Assembly (NCBI GenBank): GCA_044432975.1
Contig: JAWXUC010000001.1
Location: forward strand, 248,001-312,000
DNA length: 64,000 nucleotides
Direction: 5' to 3'
DNA from: JAWXUC01 sp044432975
GTDB taxonomy: Bacteria; Pseudomonadota; Alphaproteobacteria; RF32; CAG-239
Shown here piece by piece: positions 24,293 to 33,256 of the stretch. A model generated the notes under the pieces. It saw only the letters and a list, made by a program, of their open reading frames with translations, made no database searches and was not told where the DNA came from. The position numbers were made by a program, and so were the translations under genes. Position 1 is the first letter of the stretch, and every line of letters begins with the position of its first letter.

Positions 24293-26147
24293 GCAAGGTA
24301 TTCTTCCTGCATGGCGTGTTGATTTTAATTTATCGGTTAGCGAATGGGCAGATAAATACAGAGTGCTTTCACGGGCAACTTCGGGAGAACCTGGACGATG
24401 GAAAACAAGCAGAACCCCTTATTTGAAAGAGATTATGGATTGTTTATCTCCCTCGCATAGTGCAAAAAAAGTTGTGTTCTTAAAAGGAGCTCAAATCGGA
24501 GGCACAGAGGCAGGACTTAATTGGCTTGGCTACATAATCCACTATATGCCCGCACCAACACTTTATGTGAACCCGAATATTGAACTTTCAAAAAGAAACT
24601 CAAAAATGCGTATTGCCCCAATGATTGAGGCGACAAAAGTATTAAGCAAATGTATAACGCCTGTCAAATCAAGAGATAGTGGCAATACAATCTTAATGAA
24701 AGAGTTTAAGGGAGGTGTTTTAATTATGACAGGTGCAAACTCTCCTGCGGGGCTTCGCTCAATGCCTGTTAAATATTTGTTTTTAGATGAAGTTGACGGC
24801 TTTCCCGAAGAGGCAGGAATTGAGGGAGACCCTGTTGATTTGGCAGTTCAAAGAACAGCAACCTTTAATAATAAAAAAATCTTTATGATTTCAACTCCAA
24901 CCATTAAGGGTTCTAGCCGTATTGAACAAGCTTTTTTAGAGGGCGACCAAAGACATTATCATGTGCCTTGCCCAAAGTGTGGACATTATCAAGTATTGCA
25001 TTGGAAAAATGTTGTTTTTGATTCAAAAGATTTTAAGGAGGCACATTACAAGTGTGAAAGTTGTGGCGAATTATGGGCAGACTGGCAAAAACAAGAGATT
25101 TTGAAAAAAGGACATTGGATAGCAAAAAAGCCTTTTAACACAGAAGTTGCCTCTTTTCACTTATCTTCTTTGTATAGTCCTCATGGTTGGGCTTCGTGGA
25201 CAGATATTGCAAGAGAGTTCTTAAATGTTAAAGACGACCCAACTAGGTTGCAAGTGTGGACAAATACAAAGTTAGCTGAATCTTGGGAAGATATGGCAGG
25301 CGAAAAAGTTGATCCTTATAACTTAATGAATCGCCGAGAAGAATATGGCAAATTATTGCCTGCTGGCGTTGTTATCATAACTTGTGGCGTTGACGTTCAA
25401 GACAACCGTTTAGAGCTTGAAATTGTTGGCTGGGGACGTGGAGAAGAAAGCTGGTCTATTGATTATCATATTTTATATGGCGACCCATCTAGTCCCGAAT
25501 TATGGGCAGAACTAGATAAAATCTTATCAAGAAAATATGCTCATTCAAAGGCTGTGCCTGATATACCTATATCGGCAACGTGTATTGATAGCGGTGGACA
25601 CTATACCGATTATGTTATCAATTATTGCTATGCAAGACGACAACATGGTATTTGGGCAATAAAAGGACAAGGTGGAAATGGCAAACCAATATGGCCTGCG
25701 TCTGCCTCAAAGAGCTTTAATACAAGAAAGCCCGTTTATATGGTGGGTGTTAATGACGCAAAAGAAACGCTTATGCGAAGACTTCATATTGAAAAAATCG
25801 GCGTTGGTTATTGGCACTTTCCTAAAGACAGGGAACTTGAATGGTTTGAACAATTAACAAATGAAGTTGTAAGAAAGAAATTTTCAAAAGGTCGTTTAAT
25901 AAGAGAATGGCAACCCCGCAAAGAGGGTGTAAGAACGGAGGCGTTGGACTGTCGTGTTTATGCTTATGCGGGTTTGCGTGGTTTAATTAGAAATTACCGA
26001 TTGAATATTGAGAATGGGGCAGACAGGCTAGAAAACACAAATTTTAAGGAAAACGTAAACAAAAAGGTTTCAGAGCCAGATACTGCCCCGCCTGTCAATG
26101 ATACGCCTATCAAAACAAGAAAAATTAGAAGTAAAGGAATTTTATAA
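24231..26147 (+). CDS. Terminase large subunit, GpA family
   Basis: 638 residues. The ATPase half has FLKGAQIGGTEAGLNWLG (Walker A-like) and YLFLDEVDGFPEE (Walker B). A zinc-finger-like insert has CPKCGHYQ and CESCGELW. The nuclease half has TCGVDVQDNRLELEIVGWG (first acidic residue) and later LDCRVYAYAG. This is the lambda-type GpA motor that cuts and pumps DNA into the prohead. The first ATG gives a 62-bp overlap with the small-subunit gene and only a weak ribosome site, so a later non-ATG start is possible. Confidence 0.93.
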   Translation: MTLKTDYQRQQRKLWIAKIIKQGILPAWRVDFNLSVSEWADKYRVLSRATSGEPGRWKTSRTPYLKEIMDCLSPSHSAKKVVFLKGAQIGGTEAGLNWLGYIIHYMPAPTLYVNPNIELSKRNSKMRIAPMIEATKVLSKCITPVKSRDSGNTILMKEFKGGVLIMTGANSPAGLRSMPVKYLFLDEVDGFPEEAGIEGDPVDLAVQRTATFNNKKIFMISTPTIKGSSRIEQAFLEGDQRHYHVPCPKCGHYQVLHWKNVVFDSKDFKEAHYKCESCGELWADWQKQEILKKGHWIAKKPFNTEVASFHLSSLYSPHGWASWTDIAREFLNVKDDPTRLQVWTNTKLAESWEDMAGEKVDPYNLMNRREEYGKLLPAGVVIITCGVDVQDNRLELEIVGWGRGEESWSIDYHILYGDPSSPELWAELDKILSRKYAHSKAVPDIPISATCIDSGGHYTDYVINYCYARRQHGIWAIKGQGGNGKPIWPASASKSFNTRKPVYMVGVNDAKETLMRRLHIEKIGVGYWHFPKDRELEWFEQLTNEVVRKKFSKGRLIREWQPRKEGVRTEALDCRVYAYAGLRGLIRNYRLNIENGADRLENTNFKENVNKKVSEPDTAPPVNDTPIKTRKIRSKGIL

Positions 26148-26356
26148 TGGCAATAAAAACATATACCGAGCAACTAGAAGAAGTGCAACAAGCAATAACC
26201 GATGTCTTAACAAATGCCCAAGAGGCAAGCTATAATGGGCAAAAAGTTAAAAAAGCCGATTTAGATATGTTGCAAGCCCGAGAGGAATGGTTGCAAAATA
26301 AACTACTTTCTCAAAAAAGAGGAGGAATAAGAGTAAGAGGAGCAACGCCTCTTTAA
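26147..26356 (+). CDS. Head-tail joining protein gpW family
   Basis: 69 residues, alpha-helical, with the typical gpW size and pattern (TEQLEEVQQAITDVLTNAQEAS then LDMLQAREEWLQNKL and a basic tail). Lambda gpW closes the portal vertex after packaging. Its start overlaps the terminase stop. A terminator hairpin follows 19 bases after its stop. Confidence 0.8.
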   Translation: MAIKTYTEQLEEVQQAITDVLTNAQEASYNGQKVKKADLDMLQAREEWLQNKLLSQKRGGIRVRGATPL

Positions 26357-26375
26357 TTACTTAACAATATCTAGC

Positions 26376-26402
26376 AAGACCGCAGAAATGCGGTCTTTTT
26401 TA
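26376..26402 (+). terminator. Terminator-like hairpin inside the head operon
   Basis: Perfect stem AAGACCGC/GCGGTCTT with a 6-nt loop and a run of six T, between gpW and the portal gene. If active, it would lower expression of downstream structural genes unless an antiterminator acts or a promoter lies after it. Confidence 0.8.
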
Positions 26403-26419
26403 TATGCAAAAGGTAAAAA

Positions 26420-27985
26420 ATGAAAAAACAAGCAATAAAATCAAATCTTATTGATAGAGCAATATCTTATGTCAACCCAATTAAAGGCTTGCAAAGAATG
26501 GAAGCTCGCACTCGTATGGCGGTTTATGGCGGTTATATCGGAGCAAAACGAGATAGACGGCAAACAACTAATTGGCACACTTTAATGGGTTCTGCTGATA
26601 ATGCGAGCATTTATGACTTGCCTATTTTACGAGATAGATCAAGAGATTTATTAAGAAATGCCCCACTTGCCTGCGGGGCGGTTCATACTGTTATCACAAA
26701 TGTTATTGGCACGGGACTAAAACCTCAATCTCATATTGATAGAGAAATATTAAAGCCTTACTTGAAAACAGAAGAGGCAATGGAAAAATTTGAGCGTGAC
26801 GCAGAGCGTATTTTCAAGCTTTGGTCAGAAAATAAAGATTGCGATATTACAAGAAGTCAAAGCTTTACTCAAATGCAAGCGTTGGTCTTGCGTTCTTGCC
26901 TTGAAAGTGGAGATGTTTTTATTGTTAGAAGATTTAAGCAATACAAAGAAAATCCCTTTGAAACAACTTTGCAAGTTATTGAGGCCGATAGAGTTGATAA
27001 TCCTAACAGAATAAAAGCAGATAATATTATTGCTGGCGTTGAGTTAAATGATGATGGTTCGCCTGCATATTATCATATTTATGATAAAAACCCTAATGAT
27101 TTAGAGGACGGCGTGGCAACTGCTCATAAAGTGCCTGTTTTTGATAGCAACGGCAGACGACAAGTTTTGCATATTTTTTCAAGAACTCGCCCCGACTTAA
27201 CACGAGGTATTCCTTATCTTGCCCCTGTTATTGAAAGCTTAAAACAACTTGATAGGTATAGCGAGGCAGAAATTATGGCTGCGGTTATTTCAAGTATGTT
27301 CACAGTTTTTGTAAAAACAGAAAGCGAGGAAGGTCTTGCCCCCATGTCGCCTTTGCCCGAAGCTCATAGCAATAAGCCCTCAAGGGGTGGTGATTATCAA
27401 ATGTCGTCTGGGGCAATTTTAGATTTAGCACCCAATGAATCAATAGAAATTGCCGACCCTAAACGCCCCAATCAAGCTTTTGATGGCTTTGTTCAATCTG
27501 TATTAAGGCAAATTGGCGTGGCTTTGGAAATACCTTTTGAAATCTTAATCAAGCATTTTACAGCCTCTTATAGTGCAGCACAGGCTGCACTTGTTGAAGC
27601 ATGGAAAGCTTTTTCAACTCGCCGAAAATGGATTGCAAGTGATTTTTGCCAACCCGTTTATGAAATGGTTATCACAGAGGCTATTGCCAAAGGGATATTA
27701 CACGCACCTGCGTTTTTCTCTAGCCCCTTTATTCGCTCGGCTTATTTAGGGACAGAATGGATTGGACCCCCACGAGGACAAATAGACCAGCTTAAAGAAA
27801 TAAAAGCAGCCCAACAACGAGTTGACTTAGGCGTTTCAACACTAGCCGAAGAAACAGCTATCATTACAGGCGGAGATTGGGAAGTAAAACACAAGCAAAG
27901 AGCCAAAGAGCAACGCTTGAGAGTAGAAGTTGGACTTCAAAGCATAATTGACAACACAACAAACGAGGAAACAGAAGATGAATGA
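26420..27985 (+). CDS. Phage portal protein, lambda gpB family
   Basis: 521 residues. N-terminal PIKGLQRMEARTRMAVYGGYIGAKRDRR and RDRSRDLLRNAPLACGAVHTVITNVIGTG are characteristic of lambda-family portals; the core includes RPDLTRGIPYLAPVIESLKQL and the C-terminal half QIGVALEIPFEILIKHF. It forms the dodecameric ring through which DNA enters the head. The gene overlaps the start of the protease gene by 8 bases. Confidence 0.92.
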   Translation: MKKQAIKSNLIDRAISYVNPIKGLQRMEARTRMAVYGGYIGAKRDRRQTTNWHTLMGSADNASIYDLPILRDRSRDLLRNAPLACGAVHTVITNVIGTGLKPQSHIDREILKPYLKTEEAMEKFERDAERIFKLWSENKDCDITRSQSFTQMQALVLRSCLESGDVFIVRRFKQYKENPFETTLQVIEADRVDNPNRIKADNIIAGVELNDDGSPAYYHIYDKNPNDLEDGVATAHKVPVFDSNGRRQVLHIFSRTRPDLTRGIPYLAPVIESLKQLDRYSEAEIMAAVISSMFTVFVKTESEEGLAPMSPLPEAHSNKPSRGGDYQMSSGAILDLAPNESIEIADPKRPNQAFDGFVQSVLRQIGVALEIPFEILIKHFTASYSAAQAALVEAWKAFSTRRKWIASDFCQPVYEMVITEAIAKGILHAPAFFSSPFIRSAYLGTEWIGPPRGQIDQLKEIKAAQQRVDLGVSTLAEETAIITGGDWEVKHKQRAKEQRLRVEVGLQSIIDNTTNEETEDE

Positions 27986-29294
27986 AATAAATTATATTTC
28001 AAAGCATTGGGCAATTGCACCCGATGTTTTACACGATTTATGCAATAGCTTAAAAGATATGAAGCTTAAAGCGTCCTTTTTATCAGAACGCCCAATGGCT
28101 AATACAAGAAATGTTCGCATTAAAAACGGCGTTGCCATTATCCCTATTCATGGGGTTATCACAGCAAGGGAAGATATTTTTACTTTTCTTTGCGGTGGCA
28201 CGGCTCTTGATGTCTTAATCCGAGATTTTCATAGGGTTTTAGATGATAGCGAAGTTAATGCTATTTTATTTGACATTGACAGTCCAGGGGGTGTGGCAAT
28301 TGGCACTTCTGAAATTGCCGAGGCTATTTATAACGCCCGCTCTAAAAAGCCTGTTTATGCTTATGTTGGGCGAAATTGTTGCTCTGCTGCATATTGGCTT
28401 GCAAGTGCCTGCGAAAAAATCATTGCTCATAAATCGGCGTTGGTTGGCAGTATTGGAGTTGTTTCTTCAATATCTGTTCAAGAAAAAGCAGATAAAGACG
28501 GGTTTAAGCATATTGAGGTTTTATCTTCTAATGCAAAAAACAAACGTCCTGATCCAAGAACGCCCGAGGGCTTAACAGAAATCAAAAAAGAATTAGACGC
28601 TATTGAAAACGAATTTATCACATCTCTTGCCAAATATAGAGGGTTAAGCGAAAGCAAAATCTTAGAAGATTTTGGACAAGGTGGCGTGGTATTAGGGGGA
28701 CAAGCCCTCGCACTTGGAATGGTGGACGAATTAAGCAACTTTGAAAATTCAATCAAAAGCTTGTCTGCCTTAACAATTAACCATAATAAAGGAGAAAATA
28801 AAATGCCTGAAAATACTAATCTAATTGATAAAAATCTTATTACAGCGGACTTTCTTCGCAGAGAACGACCAGAACTTGTAAAAATCTTTTCTGATGAGGG
28901 AGCAAATGCTGAACATGAGCGTTTGCTTGCAATTGATAAGGCAAGCTTAAACGGATATGAGGAATTAGCCCAACAAGCAAAAGAAAATCCTCAAATGACC
29001 GCAGAAAAGCTAGCTTTACAAATTATTGAAGCAGAAAAAACAAAAGGAAGTGATTATTTAGCAAGCTTAAAAACAGCCGAAGATAAAATGCCAAAAGTTA
29101 AGCATTCTGCTAATACTGGCGAGAACCCTCATCAAATTGATGAAAACGCCCCTGCAAGTGAAAGAGCAGAAGCAAAATGGAACTCTGAGCCTAAAATTAG
29201 AACTGAGTTTGGCGGAGATAAAGAAGCCTTTATTGCTTATTATCTAGCCTCTGACAACGGACAAGTTAAATTACACCAACATAAAGGAGCATAA
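27978..29294 (+). CDS. Prohead protease (S49/ClpP-type) with C-terminal scaffold
   Basis: 438 residues from ATG 27978, which has GAGGAAACAG upstream and is preferred over 27948. The protease domain contains VNAILFDIDSPGGVAIGTSEIAEAI, the catalytic-Ser region GRNCCSAAYWLASACEKI and ALVGSIGVVSS, as in lambda gpC/SppA. The C-terminal third (ENTNLIDKNLITADFLRRERPE onward) is charged and helical, like the internal scaffold gpNu3 of lambda, which is made from the same reading frame. An in-frame internal start at ATG 28803, after AAAGGAGAAAATAAA, fits a separate scaffold product. Confidence 0.88.
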   Translation: MNEINYISKHWAIAPDVLHDLCNSLKDMKLKASFLSERPMANTRNVRIKNGVAIIPIHGVITAREDIFTFLCGGTALDVLIRDFHRVLDDSEVNAILFDIDSPGGVAIGTSEIAEAIYNARSKKPVYAYVGRNCCSAAYWLASACEKIIAHKSALVGSIGVVSSISVQEKADKDGFKHIEVLSSNAKNKRPDPRTPEGLTEIKKELDAIENEFITSLAKYRGLSESKILEDFGQGGVVLGGQALALGMVDELSNFENSIKSLSALTINHNKGENKMPENTNLIDKNLITADFLRRERPELVKIFSDEGANAEHERLLAIDKASLNGYEELAQQAKENPQMTAEKLALQIIEAEKTKGSDYLASLKTAEDKMPKVKHSANTGENPHQIDENAPASERAEAKWNSEPKIRTEFGGDKEAFIAYYLASDNGQVKLHQHKGA

Positions 29295-29296
29295 AA

Positions 29297-29704
29297 ATGA
29301 CCGCACTTACAACGGATATTAACCGTATTTTTGAAAGCCCAAACGATTCAAATTCTGTGCCACTAGCAGGAGAAGTAAAAATCTATCAAGGAGCTTTGAT
29401 TGGATTAAATGAAGATGGTTATGGCCAATCTTTAGAAGCTGGCGATGTGGCAATGGGTTTTGCAAAAGATAATCTTGATAATACAGATGGAGCTGATGGC
29501 GAAAGGATTGCAGATGTTAAGGCTCAAGGCAAAGTTTCATTATTTATCTCGGGGCTTGCAATAGATGATGTTGGAAGCAAAGTTTATGCGTCCGATGATA
29601 ATACTTTTACTTTAACTGCTACAGACAACAGCCTTGTAGGTAAAATCGTGCGTTTTGAAAAAGCCGACTATGGCATAGTGGCTTTTGATTTTCTTAACAA
29701 TTAA
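29297..29704 (+). CDS. Head decoration-like protein
   Basis: 135 residues, rich in Gly, Asp and beta-forming residues (EVKIYQGALIGLNEDGYGQSL; KVSLFISGLAIDDVGSKVYASDDN). The pattern resembles the small structural proteins that precede Mu-like capsid genes (DUF2190/head decoration type). It lies between the protease and the major capsid genes, where the decoration protein gene sits in lambda-like head modules. No closer identification is possible by eye. Confidence 0.7.
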   Translation: MTALTTDINRIFESPNDSNSVPLAGEVKIYQGALIGLNEDGYGQSLEAGDVAMGFAKDNLDNTDGADGERIADVKAQGKVSLFISGLAIDDVGSKVYASDDNTFTLTATDNSLVGKIVRFEKADYGIVAFDFLNN

Positions 29705-29723
29705 CAATGAAAGGATATAAAAT

Positions 29724-30689
29724 ATGTCATTAAATCAACTCTCTTCCCGTGCGATTATCGGGAGTTTTTATAAAAAGCTAAATGCCTCTACTGGTATGGA
29801 ATGGATAACAGCCATTTCAAATTATTTCACTTCTGATCAAGATAGTGAAGACTATAAATGGATTGGGCAAAGCCCCGTTATGCGTGAATGGGTTGGCGGA
29901 CGTAATGCAAAAGGCTTTACAGCTAACGGAATAAACATTGAAAACAAACACTTTGAAGCGACAATTGATATTCCACTTAAACATCTTCGCCGAGATAAAA
30001 CTGGACAAGTGATGGTTCGTATTAACGAGCTTGCCACAAGAACTAACTCGCATTGGGCAATGTTGTTATCTAACTTAATTAAAAATGGAGAAAGCCAAGT
30101 TTGTTATGATGGGGCTTACTTCTTTGATACAGACCATGAAGAGGGAGAAAGTGGCTCTCAATCAAATAAAATTGATTTTGACTTAACTTCTGCTGGCGTT
30201 AATGGAGAAGTTGGAACAACAACAGCCCCAACCGAGGCTGCACTTCGTTCTGCTATTTTGCGTGGTATTCAACAAATCACAAGTTTTAAGGACGACCAAG
30301 GCGAGCCATGTAATGAAAACGCTAATAAGTTTATGGTTGTTGTGCCAACAAATCTTTGGTTTATTGCCAAATCTTGTTTAGCTGTGCCATTATCTGTAGG
30401 CGGTTCAACTAACCCTGTTCAAGTTTTATCTGACCTTGATATTTCTGTTGCGGGTAATCCTCGTCTTGATTGGGACAATAAAATTGCTGTATTTAGAACT
30501 GATGGCGATGTTAAAGCATTTATTAGACAGGAAGAAGAAGCTGTGCAAGTAAAAGCAAAGGCAGAGGGTTCTGAATATGAATTTGATAATGACGCACACC
30601 AATACGGCGTTGATACATGGAGAAACGTGGGCTATGGCTATTGGCAACACGCTTGTTTGATTTCATTAACAAAAACAACATCATCATAA
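29724..30689 (+). CDS. Major capsid protein, Mu gpT family
   Basis: 321 residues. Hallmarks: WIGQSPVMREWVGGRNAKGF, IDIPLKHLRRDKTGQVMVRINELA and CYDGAYFFDTDHEEGESGSQSN, all typical of the Mu-like major head subunit gpT. It assembles the icosahedral shell. Unlike Mu, the packaging genes upstream are of lambda type, so the head module is a mosaic. The ribosome site GAAAGGA is well placed. Confidence 0.92.
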   Translation: MSLNQLSSRAIIGSFYKKLNASTGMEWITAISNYFTSDQDSEDYKWIGQSPVMREWVGGRNAKGFTANGINIENKHFEATIDIPLKHLRRDKTGQVMVRINELATRTNSHWAMLLSNLIKNGESQVCYDGAYFFDTDHEEGESGSQSNKIDFDLTSAGVNGEVGTTTAPTEAALRSAILRGIQQITSFKDDQGEPCNENANKFMVVVPTNLWFIAKSCLAVPLSVGGSTNPVQVLSDLDISVAGNPRLDWDNKIAVFRTDGDVKAFIRQEEEAVQVKAKAEGSEYEFDNDAHQYGVDTWRNVGYGYWQHACLISLTKTTSS

Positions 30690-30698
30690 GGAGGTAAA

Positions 30699-31115
30699 AT
30701 GAGTAAAATAATTGTAAAAGATAAAGTTGTTTGTTTGGGCGTTGGTATGGTTTTAGAGCTTAGCGAAAGTCAAGCTCTTGCTCGCCAAAACTGTTTAACA
30801 AAAAAAGATGAGTATTATGTTGTCAATTCTCCTGTTTATTTCAAGAAAGGCGAAGAATTTGCTATTATCTCTGGCAAAGTTCCTAAAAAGCTTTTAAGCA
30901 ATATTGAGGACACGAAGAATGACGGCAATAAAACTCCACCAAATACCGATAACGGAACTCAAACCCCCGAATTTCCTTGTATGAAACACATGGGCTTTGG
31001 GAGATATGATGTTTTTAATGCTGATGGAGAAAAAGTTAATGAAACTCAACTAACAAAAGCTAACGCCGAAGAATTATTGAAAACGTTAGAGGAAGCAACA
31101 GAAGATGAGCTTTGA
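30699..31115 (+). CDS. Hypothetical head-module protein
   Basis: 138 residues. The middle has a low-complexity Asn/Thr/Pro linker (GNKTPPNTDNGTQTPEF) followed by a small C-terminal unit (MGFGRYDVFNADGEKVNETQLTKANAEELL) of a kind seen in several phage structural proteins. The N-terminal half (VKDKVVCLGVGMVLELSESQAL) is unrecognised. AGGAGG precedes its start. It sits between the capsid and head-tail genes and overlaps the next gene by 11 bases. Confidence 0.55.
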   Translation: MSKIIVKDKVVCLGVGMVLELSESQALARQNCLTKKDEYYVVNSPVYFKKGEEFAIISGKVPKKLLSNIEDTKNDGNKTPPNTDNGTQTPEFPCMKHMGFGRYDVFNADGEKVNETQLTKANAEELLKTLEEATEDEL

Positions 31116-31437
31116 CTTTGATAATTTTATCAATGCACCCAATCAAGCTATTTTTGGCAGACCTGTCCAATATATCCCTGCAAGTGAAACAATCGCCTCG
31201 TTTAATATTCGGGGCGATTTTCACAAGAGTTATATTGATGTTAAGTTAAAAACGATTACAGAGGCTGAAATATCTTCTTCTCAAATTGTTTTGTTTGTGC
31301 GGGAGATAGATTTTCCCGATGATTATAAACAACCATTACAAGGCGATTATGTGATTATTGATGAGGCAAAATATCAAATTGTAGATATTGAGCCTCATAT
31401 CCCTAAAAGCAAAAAGCTAGTTTTACACGAGGCGTGA
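31105..31437 (+). CDS. Probable head-tail attachment protein
   Basis: 110 residues, beta-rich, with IVLFVREIDFPDDYKQPLQGDYVIIDEAKYQIVDIEPH, which resembles the barrel-shaped head-tail connectors (gpFII/ATP-binding-sugar-transporter-like phage proteins). Position after the capsid genes and before the tail genes agrees. A 164-bp AT-rich gap follows with no ORF. The assignment is tentative. Confidence 0.55.
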   Translation: MSFDFDNFINAPNQAIFGRPVQYIPASETIASFNIRGDFHKSYIDVKLKTITEAEISSSQIVLFVREIDFPDDYKQPLQGDYVIIDEAKYQIVDIEPHIPKSKKLVLHEA

Positions 31438-31601
31438 GACCCTATCTTCATAAAATTAAGTAGTTTTATTACTCGTCTTTTGCTTTTTGTTCTTTAGCTT
31501 TTCGTCTTTGTGGAGCTAATACTCCACTGCATAAAAAAACTAAATTCAAAAAACAAAATACTTCGCAAAAACAACTAAATCTTATAAAGAAAGGGTCTGA
31601 A

Positions 31602-32042
31602 ATGACACATCAAAGACAAGAAATACGAGAAGCCATTGCAAATCGCTTAAAAGAAGTGCAAACAACGGCGGGCGACAATGTTTTTACGAGTAGAGCAAAA
31701 CCTTTATTTGACCAAAACTTGCCTGCTATCCTTGTTTATACAACAAATGAAAACATCAAAAATGATGAATGGGACGTTGATGGTTATGGCGTTAGAGAAA
31801 GAGAACTTGAAATATCTATTGAGGCGGTGGATACGGGCAAAGATGATTTAGATAATCAACTGGATAATTTGGCGTTGGCAATTGAAAATGCTCTTGATGG
31901 CTGGAATTTTCCCAATAATTTATCGGCCATTTTAAGATTTCAAGACACAAACAGCGATATAGCCATAGATGGCAACAAAATTTATGGTGCAATAAGGTTA
32001 AACTATCAAATGACTTATCGCACCGCAACAAACCAAGAATGA
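31602..32042 (+). CDS. Minor tail protein U-like (tail terminator type)
   Basis: 146 residues. Phrases such as REAIANRLKEVQTTAGDNVFTSRAKP, LPAILVYTTNEN and RERELEISIEAVDTG match the lambda gpU/tail-terminator group of phage proteins. It likely caps the tail tube or joins it to the head. It begins the tail half of the cluster after a short promoter-sized gap. Confidence 0.6.
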   Translation: MTHQRQEIREAIANRLKEVQTTAGDNVFTSRAKPLFDQNLPAILVYTTNENIKNDEWDVDGYGVRERELEISIEAVDTGKDDLDNQLDNLALAIENALDGWNFPNNLSAILRFQDTNSDIAIDGNKIYGAIRLNYQMTYRTATNQE

Positions 32043-32053
32043 AAGGAAACAAT

Positions 32054-32266
32054 ATGTTAATTAAAATGTTAAAAGATAATGGCTCTTATCAAAAAGGGCA
32101 AACTTATGAAGTAGAAGAAAAAAAAGCAAAAGAATTATTAACGGCTAGTTGCTGTGTTAGAGCCAAAGAAAAAAAGGAGAACACAACTACAGAAAAACAG
32201 GAAACCACAACAGCAGAGAAGAAAACAAGCTCTAAAAAGCAAGGCAAAACAGATGAATCTAAATGA
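32054..32266 (+). CDS. Small hypothetical protein with Lys/Glu/Thr-rich tail
   Basis: 70 residues from ATG 32054 (GAAAGGAAACAAT upstream; the ATG at 32039 is less well placed). The N-terminus (LIKMLKDNGSYQKGQTYEVEEKKAKEL) is of the type found in small phage structural proteins near head-tail junctions. The rest is a repetitive KxETTTxEKK tail. It overlaps the next gene by 14 bases. Function unknown. Confidence 0.55.
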   Translation: MLIKMLKDNGSYQKGQTYEVEEKKAKELLTASCCVRAKEKKENTTTEKQETTTAEKKTSSKKQGKTDESK

Positions 32267-32897
32267 GCAACAAGGCTTTATCTTAAACGAATTATCTCGC
32301 CGACTTGCTAATGTAATAAGAATTGGCAAAGTTAGTGAAGTTGACTATGAAAAAGCGTTGGCAAAAGTTATGCTTGGCGATAATAAAACAGCGTTTTTGC
32401 CATGGATAACTCATAAGGCAGGAGCGGATAAAAATTGGTATCCAATTGAGATAGGCGAACAAGTCGTGGTTTTAGCCCCTAACGGAGAGCTTAATCGTGG
32501 CGTTATCCTCCATTCGCTTTATCAAACAGCAAATCCACCTCCTGCCACCTCAAAAGATATGAGAGCCGTTATATTTGAAGACGGCTCTTGTGTTCAATAT
32601 GATACAAATAGCAAAACATTAACAGTTGAATTACAAGGCACAGGCAATATCAATGTTGTTGGCTCTGTCAATATTACTTGTCAAACGGCTAATATCACGG
32701 CTGAAACAACAACTATTGACGGCAATGCGGTTATTACAGGAGCAACAACAATAAAAGGAGATGCAGTTATTATGGGAACAGTTGCTTTAAGCGGTGGTGG
32801 TTCTCCCATTGCAAGAGTTGGCGATCAAGTCTCTGTTGACCCTGTTACGCATATTGGGCAAATAGATACTGGCTCGGCAACAGCAACTTCGGGATAA
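32253..32897 (+). CDS. Baseplate assembly/spike protein gpV family
   Basis: 214 residues from ATG 32253; the longer frame upstream is an overlap artefact. The N-terminal OB-fold region has RIGKVSEVDYEKALAKVMLGDN and PIEIGEQVVVLAPNGELNRGVILHSLYQ, as in P2 gpV. The C-terminal half has regular beta repeats (ITCQTANITAETTTIDGNAV, ATTIKGDAVIMG), consistent with the trimeric beta-helix needle, ending in GGSPIARVGDQVSV. It forms the membrane-piercing tip of the contractile tail. Confidence 0.9.
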   Translation: MNLNEQQGFILNELSRRLANVIRIGKVSEVDYEKALAKVMLGDNKTAFLPWITHKAGADKNWYPIEIGEQVVVLAPNGELNRGVILHSLYQTANPPPATSKDMRAVIFEDGSCVQYDTNSKTLTVELQGTGNINVVGSVNITCQTANITAETTTIDGNAVITGATTIKGDAVIMGTVALSGGGSPIARVGDQVSVDPVTHIGQIDTGSATATSG

Positions 32898-32909
32898 AAG
32901 GAAAACATT

Positions 32910-33245
32910 ATGCAAGGTATGGATATTTTAACAGGCAAAGCGATTGAAGATATAGAACACTTAAAACAATCAATCACAAATATTTTAAGCACGCCAATTG
33001 GCTCTAGGGTTATGCGAAGAGATTATGGTTCTAGGCTATTTCAAAGAATTGACAGCCCTTTAACTGGCGATGTTATAGCCGAGATTTATCTTGACGTTGT
33101 AGAGGCGTTATTTAACTATGAGCCTCGCTTTGAGGTTTCTAGCATTGAAGTTAAAAGCATTGATAATGGGCAAATCATTTTTGATTTAGAGGGAAATTAT
33201 TTGCCAACCAATGAAAGTTTAATCATTGAAAACATAACAGTTTAA
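32910..33245 (+). CDS. Baseplate wedge protein, gpW/gp25 family
   Basis: 111 residues. The family signature is clear: DIEHLKQSITNILSTPIGSRVMRRDYGSRL, then YEPRFEVSSIEV. It belongs to the lysozyme-like T4 gp25/P2 gpW group that starts sheath polymerisation at the baseplate. Located directly after the spike gene as in P2 (V-W-J-I order). Confidence 0.92.
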   Translation: MQGMDILTGKAIEDIEHLKQSITNILSTPIGSRVMRRDYGSRLFQRIDSPLTGDVIAEIYLDVVEALFNYEPRFEVSSIEVKSIDNGQIIFDLEGNYLPTNESLIIENITV

Positions 33246-33256
33246 TAGGAATCATT

